DNA from: Phycisphaerales bacterium
GTDB lineage: Bacteria > Planctomycetota > Phycisphaerae > Phycisphaerales > UBA1924
DNA: 52,962 bases
NCBI GenBank assembly: GCA_020850415.1
Contig: JADZER010000039.1
Span: 1 to 52,962, forward strand
Direction of reading: 5' to 3'
Part shown: positions 49,544 to 52,962 of the stretch, one piece after another
How the letters are laid out: the number at the start of each line of letters is the position of its first letter
How positions within the stretch are numbered: the stretch's first letter is position 1
Notes under the pieces: generated by a model
The model's input: only the letters and a program-made list of their open reading frames with translations
Database searches by the model: none
Told to the model about the DNA's origin: nothing
Made by a program: the position numbers and the translations under genes

Positions 49544-50014
49544 ATGATCCGCAACGAAACCGAGTACCAGGAGGCGACAAAGCGCATCGACGAGGAGAAG
49601 GCTCGTCTGGCGCAGTACACCGCCGCCTGGCGAGAGAAGGGCTACGGCCCCGACGAGATCGCGGCCCTCAAAGAGCCCATGGAGTCGTTCCACCTGCAGC
49701 TGGTGGAGGAGGTCCAGAGCTACGAGCGGCTCAAGCGGGGCCAGATCGAGGAGTTCGAGAACCTACACGGGCTCGGCCAGGTCCTGATCGGCCTGCGCAT
49801 CGCACGAGGCATGACCCAGCGGGAGCTCGCGAGAAGGCTCGGTGTCGACGAGACGATGGTCTCGCGGGACGAGCGCAACGAGTACCACGGCATCACGGTC
49901 GATCGGGCCAGACGGATTGTTGATGCGATGGGCGTGCGCCTCATGACACGGGTCGAGGTCGAGCCCTTGGGCATGCCGGGCGGCCAGCCCGCCGAGCCCA
50001 CGCCTGCGGGGTAG
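49544..50014 (+). CDS. XRE-family antitoxin-like regulator, 156 aa
   Basis: ATG at 49544 eight bases after AAGGAG. A helical N-terminal 75 residues (EYQEATKRIDEEKARLAQYT; LQLVEEVQSYERLKRGQIEE) is followed by a Cro/C1 HTH: LRIARGMTQRELARRLGVDE then TMVSRDERNEYHGITVDRAR. The tail is disordered. A helical partner domain plus HTH, directly behind a nucleotidyltransferase, is the usual design of an antitoxin that binds the enzyme and represses the shared promoter at 48907. It could be the other way round only if the first gene is the antidote. Confidence 0.78.
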   Translation: MIRNETEYQEATKRIDEEKARLAQYTAAWREKGYGPDEIAALKEPMESFHLQLVEEVQSYERLKRGQIEEFENLHGLGQVLIGLRIARGMTQRELARRLGVDETMVSRDERNEYHGITVDRARRIVDAMGVRLMTRVEVEPLGMPGGQPAEPTPAG

Positions 50015-50070
50015 TCCGGATCGGTTGGCCCATGCCCGGAGTGGCCCGGGCGGTAGGGAATAGAGGGCAC

Positions 50071-50982
50071 ATGCCAGAGAGCACGGCGATCGCGGTCTTT
50101 GTTCTCCTTGCCCTCCCGGGTCTGCTGGCGGTCGGCCTTTGGGAGACCCTGACTCCCGCCCGCTCCCAGGGCGCGAGCATTCGGGTCGTCGTGGCCGTCG
50201 TGCTGTCGACCATCAGCTACCTGCTGCTCGCTGGCCTCCACAGCACCCTCGGGCCCGGGTCGCGCCTGGTCCCTAACCCCTCTGTCCTGCTGGCCGCATC
50301 GACAGAGGACCTCGCAAGCGTCTTCACCCCCGCTGTGATCTCGGCCGTGGGTGCGGCCTGCCTGATCGCGGTCGGCGCCTCGCTCCTGCTCGTGCTGCAG
50401 GCGAACCACGAGATCCTCCACCGCGTGTGCCGGCGGGCCCGGCTCACGCGGCGCTGCGGCTACAGCTGCCACTGGGACGCGGTGGTGCACCGGCAGGGGG
50501 CCCGCGGCTGGGTGCATGTGAAGTTCAAGGACGGCGATGAGTATGTCGGCGCGATCGAGAGCCACAGCGATGCGTCCGATGAACGCTCCCTGCTCCTGAA
50601 CCCCGTGTCCAAGATGATCTCTCCCGGCGAGCCCGAGGTCTGGGGAGAGAACGAGTACCTCTTCATCCCAGACATCTCGACCGTGCGGTCGATGAGGATC
50701 CGGGTCATGCCCAAGGAGCAGAAGGATGGCAAAGCAAGACGATGGTGGCCAGCGACAGCGAGGCGCTCCAAAGTCGGCTCAGTACAAGCCGATCGAAGCC
50801 CGTCCGGCGCGACGAGAGACGGGGGATCAGACCGGTCGAGCGAAGGCGGCGTCGCAGAACACGAACAAGCCGAAGGGGCCGCCGCCGACGATGGGCCAGT
50901 AGAGAGGAACTCTCCCGCGGTGATGCTCGGCGTCAATCGGCACACCACGGCGGATCAGGACACAGCGGCGCCGTCTTCGTGA
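50071..50982 (+). CDS. DUF6338-like membrane protein, 303 aa
   Basis: ATG at 50071 preferred to 50032. Three hydrophobic segments (STAIAVFVLLALPGLLAVGL; IRVVVAVVLSTISYLLLAGL; FTPAVISAVGAACLIAVGAS) are followed by a soluble domain with WDAVVHRQGARGWVHVKFKD, then GDEYVGAIESHSDA and LFIPDISTVRSMRIRV. This strand pattern (V-x-x-KDG-x-x-Y-x-G) is what I know from DUF6338 proteins, found in accessory regions. The last 80 residues are Arg/Ser rich and lie over a second gene in another frame (50726-50902), so the real protein may end near 50725. Confidence 0.7.
   Translation: MPESTAIAVFVLLALPGLLAVGLWETLTPARSQGASIRVVVAVVLSTISYLLLAGLHSTLGPGSRLVPNPSVLLAASTEDLASVFTPAVISAVGAACLIAVGASLLLVLQANHEILHRVCRRARLTRRCGYSCHWDAVVHRQGARGWVHVKFKDGDEYVGAIESHSDASDERSLLLNPVSKMISPGEPEVWGENEYLFIPDISTVRSMRIRVMPKEQKDGKARRWWPATARRSKVGSVQADRSPSGATRDGGSDRSSEGGVAEHEQAEGAAADDGPVERNSPAVMLGVNRHTTADQDTAAPSS
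50726..50902 (+). CDS. Small gene overlapping the 3' part of the DUF6338-like gene, 58 aa
   Basis: ATG at 50726 follows AAGGAG by seven bases, a better site than most in the window; stop TAG at 50900-50902. The product is basic and probably unfolded (AKQDDGGQRQRGAPKSAQYK; TGRAKAASQNTNKPKGPPPT). The preceding domain ends just before it and the tail of the long frame looks random, so this small gene may be the real coding frame here. Function unknown. Confidence 0.5.
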   Translation: MAKQDDGGQRQRGAPKSAQYKPIEARPARRETGDQTGRAKAASQNTNKPKGPPPTMGQ

Positions 50983-51010
50983 GGGCGTCCGGTGGTAGCG
51001 AGGACCAGTC

Positions 51011-51454
51011 ATGGACTATCAGGCGAAGGTGTTTATCGCGGCCTTTGTCGCGGCGCTCGGGGCGGTCCCGGTAGCTCCAAGCCCGGTGATCGCCGCCGCA
51101 GTGGATTGGGGGAGGACAGCGGCCGGCATGGAGGGCAATCTCGCGCCGGGGGTACACGCGGAGGTGCTCCGGGCCCTCGGGTGGGTGTACTACCCCTCGC
51201 GGCCGAGGAGCAGGCAGGCGCACGCCCACAACTACGACGGGCGCACGACCTGGACGACCCCGTATTGGTACAACACCAAGACGGGCCGGGTGTCCACCGC
51301 AGCGCCCGCTCCCCGCAACCGCTACCTCGGGGACAACCTCTGGAGGCGGGCCCCGCTTGACCGATGGCGCATCGGCGGCGCCGCCCTGCGCCTGCGTCCC
51401 GGACCGCTCGAACGGATGTGTGCGGTGGGCAGGGCCCAGCCGCGGTTGTGGTGA
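51011..51454 (+). CDS. Possible exported protein with a Trp/Tyr-rich core, 147 aa
   Basis: A hydrophobic lead (VFIAAFVAALGAVPVAPSPV) may be a signal peptide. A strand-rich core follows (NYDGRTTWTTPYWYNTKTGR), superficially like a small WW-type beta sheet. A GAGG lies seven bases before the ATG. The basic C-terminus (LRLRPGPLERMCAVGRAQPR) is odd. I recognise no family. It stops six bases before the GIY-YIG gene start. Confidence 0.45.
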   Translation: MDYQAKVFIAAFVAALGAVPVAPSPVIAAAVDWGRTAAGMEGNLAPGVHAEVLRALGWVYYPSRPRSRQAHAHNYDGRTTWTTPYWYNTKTGRVSTAAPAPRNRYLGDNLWRRAPLDRWRIGGAALRLRPGPLERMCAVGRAQPRLW

Positions 51455-51460
51455 TCCCCG

Positions 51461-51913
51461 ATGCTGCAGAGGAGTGGAGTGTTGGTTACGAGCACATCCC
51501 AAGATGTTGTTGAAGTCGAGTGGTGGCCTCTCACCGAGGGTGACGACGGCCGGTGGTCCGCTACGAGAGTGCTGTACGCCTTGTGCCATCCCGGCACGCA
51601 TCGGGTCTTGTATCTCGGCAAGGCAGATCGTTCCACGCTGCGTTGCCGGCTTCGGTGTGCCTCCAAGCGGCCGATCTACCAGCACCTCGTCGAGGAGATC
51701 GGAGTTGACGGCGTGGATCTCCTTGTCGGAGAGATCTACACGGACGCCCGTCTCACGGCCGCGTTGCTGTCGGATGTCGAGTCGCTGCTCATCCACCGGT
51801 TGCGGCCGTGCTGCAATGTGCAGTCGGTCCAGAGCAGGGTCCGCCGGCCACGCCTCCGTGTGCTCTGCACCGGGGTATGGCCCGGGCCCAGGGCGAGCTT
51901 CGTCGATCGATGA
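51461..51913 (+). CDS. GIY-YIG nuclease-like protein, 150 aa
   Basis: The GIY-YIG core is visible: VLYALCHPGTHRVLYLGKAD (about residues 37-56) with the two Tyr motif positions as LYA and LYLGK, then RCRLRCASKRPIYQH with the conserved Arg. The metal Glu is in SDVESLLIHRLRPCCNVQS. Such domains cut DNA in repair, homing and restriction. ATG 51461 is used; a GTG or TTG shortly downstream is possible. The stop is seven bases before the HNH gene, so the two nucleases form a pair. Confidence 0.75.
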   Translation: MLQRSGVLVTSTSQDVVEVEWWPLTEGDDGRWSATRVLYALCHPGTHRVLYLGKADRSTLRCRLRCASKRPIYQHLVEEIGVDGVDLLVGEIYTDARLTAALLSDVESLLIHRLRPCCNVQSVQSRVRRPRLRVLCTGVWPGPRASFVDR

Positions 51914-51920
51914 GCACGGC

Positions 51921-52823
51921 ATGCGACAACTCTCCCCCCGATCCCCGACGAGGCTGGAGAACACGGCGTGCGCCTATTGCCACACCCCCTTCAGCCCGGA
52001 CGCGCCGGCCGAAGAGGAGCATGTGATCGGCCGGCGGTTTGTGCCGAAGGGCTCGCTGCGCGCCCAGTGGAACCTCATCGTCCGGAGCTGTCGTGCGTGC
52101 AACGAGGAGAAGAGCGGCCTCGAAGGCGACATCTCGGCGATCACCATGCGGCCGGACCCGTGGGGACGGGATCCCGCCGATCAACGGGCCCTCGAGGAGG
52201 CCCGTCGGAAGGAATCTGCCCGGAGCGGGAGGACAGGCAAGGCGGTCCGGGCCAGTGCAGAACGCTTCACCATCCGCAGCCAGATCATGCCCGGTGTCGA
52301 GCTCTCGGCCGACTTTTTCGCGGGTCCGCAGGTCGATCCGGACCGCGCCCGGCGTCTCGCGTACTTCCACGTGGCAGCGTTTTTCTACCTGAGCACCTAC
52401 GACCGCGGCAAGGGCTGCGGGGCGTCTCCTCCCGGTGCATTCACGCCGGTCGCGCAGGCGGCACGGCCGGATTGGGGCAACGCCCACCTCCGTGCGATCC
52501 AGGAGTCGACATCGGGCTGGCACTGGCGTGTGCACGGTATCGGCGCCGACGAGTATTTCAAGATCGTGATCCGACGACACCCAGACCAGCACCTCGCCCT
52601 CTGGATGTGGGCGCTCGAATGGAACCAGGGCTACAGAATCGCGGGGTTCTTCGGGGCACCGCCGGCCATCCAGCCCGAGATCGACAGGCTGCCGTCACTC
52701 GGCCGCAGGTGCATCGAGCGCACCGTCGACCCAGACGCGGGCCCCTGCGAGACATGGGTACGCGATGAAGTCCCGCTCGCTCAAGAGGACGACCGTCTGT
52801 TTGCGCCGCCGCCGGGCGACTGA
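51921..52823 (+). CDS. HNH-family nuclease, 300 aa
   Basis: ATG at 51921; there is no strong ribosome site, so it may be coupled to the GIY-YIG gene seven bases upstream. The N-terminal 70 residues hold an HNH zinc-finger nuclease: ENTACAYCHTPFSPDAPAEE, then EEHVIGRRFVPKG with the His, and NLIVRSCRACNEEKSGLEGD with the second Cys pair and Asn. The rest is a helical/alpha-beta domain with a Trp/His-rich middle (STSGWHWRVHGIGADEYFKI) without known name. Two nuclease folds side by side suggest a restriction or DNA-defence role. It is followed after 13 bases by an IS3 end. Confidence 0.82.
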   Translation: MRQLSPRSPTRLENTACAYCHTPFSPDAPAEEEHVIGRRFVPKGSLRAQWNLIVRSCRACNEEKSGLEGDISAITMRPDPWGRDPADQRALEEARRKESARSGRTGKAVRASAERFTIRSQIMPGVELSADFFAGPQVDPDRARRLAYFHVAAFFYLSTYDRGKGCGASPPGAFTPVAQAARPDWGNAHLRAIQESTSGWHWRVHGIGADEYFKIVIRRHPDQHLALWMWALEWNQGYRIAGFFGAPPAIQPEIDRLPSLGRRCIERTVDPDAGPCETWVRDEVPLAQEDDRLFAPPPGD

Positions 52824-52836
52824 AGTCTCGTGTGTC

Positions 52837-52962
52837 TGGCCTGCCCCCCAAATCCTGATCCATGTGCTATGAGAGTCCCGAGGGGCCCCGGCAGGGCCCA
52901 GGAGACTCTCGATGAAGCGGACGAGACACACCCCTGAACAGATCGTGACCAAGCTGCGGGAG
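52837..52962 (+). mobile_element. IS3-family element, left end, cut off by the window
   Basis: A terminal sequence TGGCCTGCCCCCCAAATCC starts at 52837. It is followed by a leader with the hairpin CCCGAGGGGCCCCGG and ATG at 52912, from which MKRTRHTPEQIVTKLRE (a typical IS3 OrfA opening) runs off the edge. The same end, inverted and broken, is at 26725-26873. Confidence 0.88.
52912..52962 (+). CDS. IS3 transposase OrfA, 5' end only
   Basis: Seventeen codons from the ATG at 52912, reading MKRTRHTPEQIVTKLRE, before the window ends. This is the start of an IS3-family OrfA (N-terminal HTH protein that binds the terminal repeats). GGAGA lies just before the ATG. The gene continues past the edge, so its intactness cannot be judged. 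Confidence 0.85.
   Translation, partial: MKRTRHTPEQIVTKLRE

Overview
The window is high-GC DNA (roughly two thirds G+C by eye) from a plasmid or plasmid-like integrative element, most likely of a Planctomycetota host close to the Phycisphaerae. The host guess rests on the secreted protein at 26905-29403. It ends in two DxNxDG-type dockerin repeats followed by a short tail closing in Cys-Pro, a sorting or anchoring tail I associate with that lineage. It also fits the large secreted YD-repeat protein and the short membrane and lipoprotein genes. No rRNA, tRNA, ribosomal protein or core metabolic operon is visible, and almost everything is accessory.

Layout. 0-6.7 kb: small unknown genes, then a three-gene operon whose genes overlap by 4 nt. 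Its products are a class III nucleotide cyclase (PycC-like), an E2 ubiquitin-conjugating-like protein and a cNMP-binding/TIR effector (PycTIR-like). This is a Pycsar-type defence operon with an extra E2-like gene. An ArdC antirestriction gene follows. 6.7-18.2 kb: a mobilisation region with a candidate oriT fold, MobC, a MobA/VirD2-type relaxase, a TraG/VirD4 coupling protein and membrane and vWA partners. No type IV secretion channel is seen, so the element is mobilisable or its channel lies outside. 18.3-20.7 kb: a GlpX-like protein and a Toprim primase-like protein. 20.8-29.4 kb: a transporter/hydrolase operon, a lipoprotein pair, a subtilase with a stand-alone propeptide-like partner, an IS3 remnant and the dockerin metalloprotease. 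29.4-33.7 kb: the replicon core, with an IS66 remnant, a parA/parB-like pair flanked on both sides by 14-bp-spaced repeats, a candidate countertranscribed RNA and a winged-helix Rep-like gene. 33.8-37.4 kb: an ietAS-type ATPase/subtilase defence or plasmid-stability operon. 37.7-47.6 kb: ArsR regulator, RyR-domain protein, coiled-coil protein, and a 2416-residue RHS protein with a swapped tip and probable immunity gene. 47.7-52.8 kb: tyrosine integrase, a nucleotidyltransferase/XRE toxin-antitoxin-like pair, a DUF6338-like membrane protein, and GIY-YIG and HNH nuclease genes. The right edge is the start of an IS3-family element.

How the parts fit. Rep, ParA/ParB-like and repeats maintain the element; relaxase, MobC and coupling protein move it; ArdC protects it on entry; Pycsar-E2, ietAS, the TA-like pair and the nucleases look like its defence and addiction load. 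An AGTGGGGG octamer flips strand at about 31 kb, where the par repeats and Rep gene lie, which supports an origin there. All calls come from reading the sequence and translations; no database search was run.
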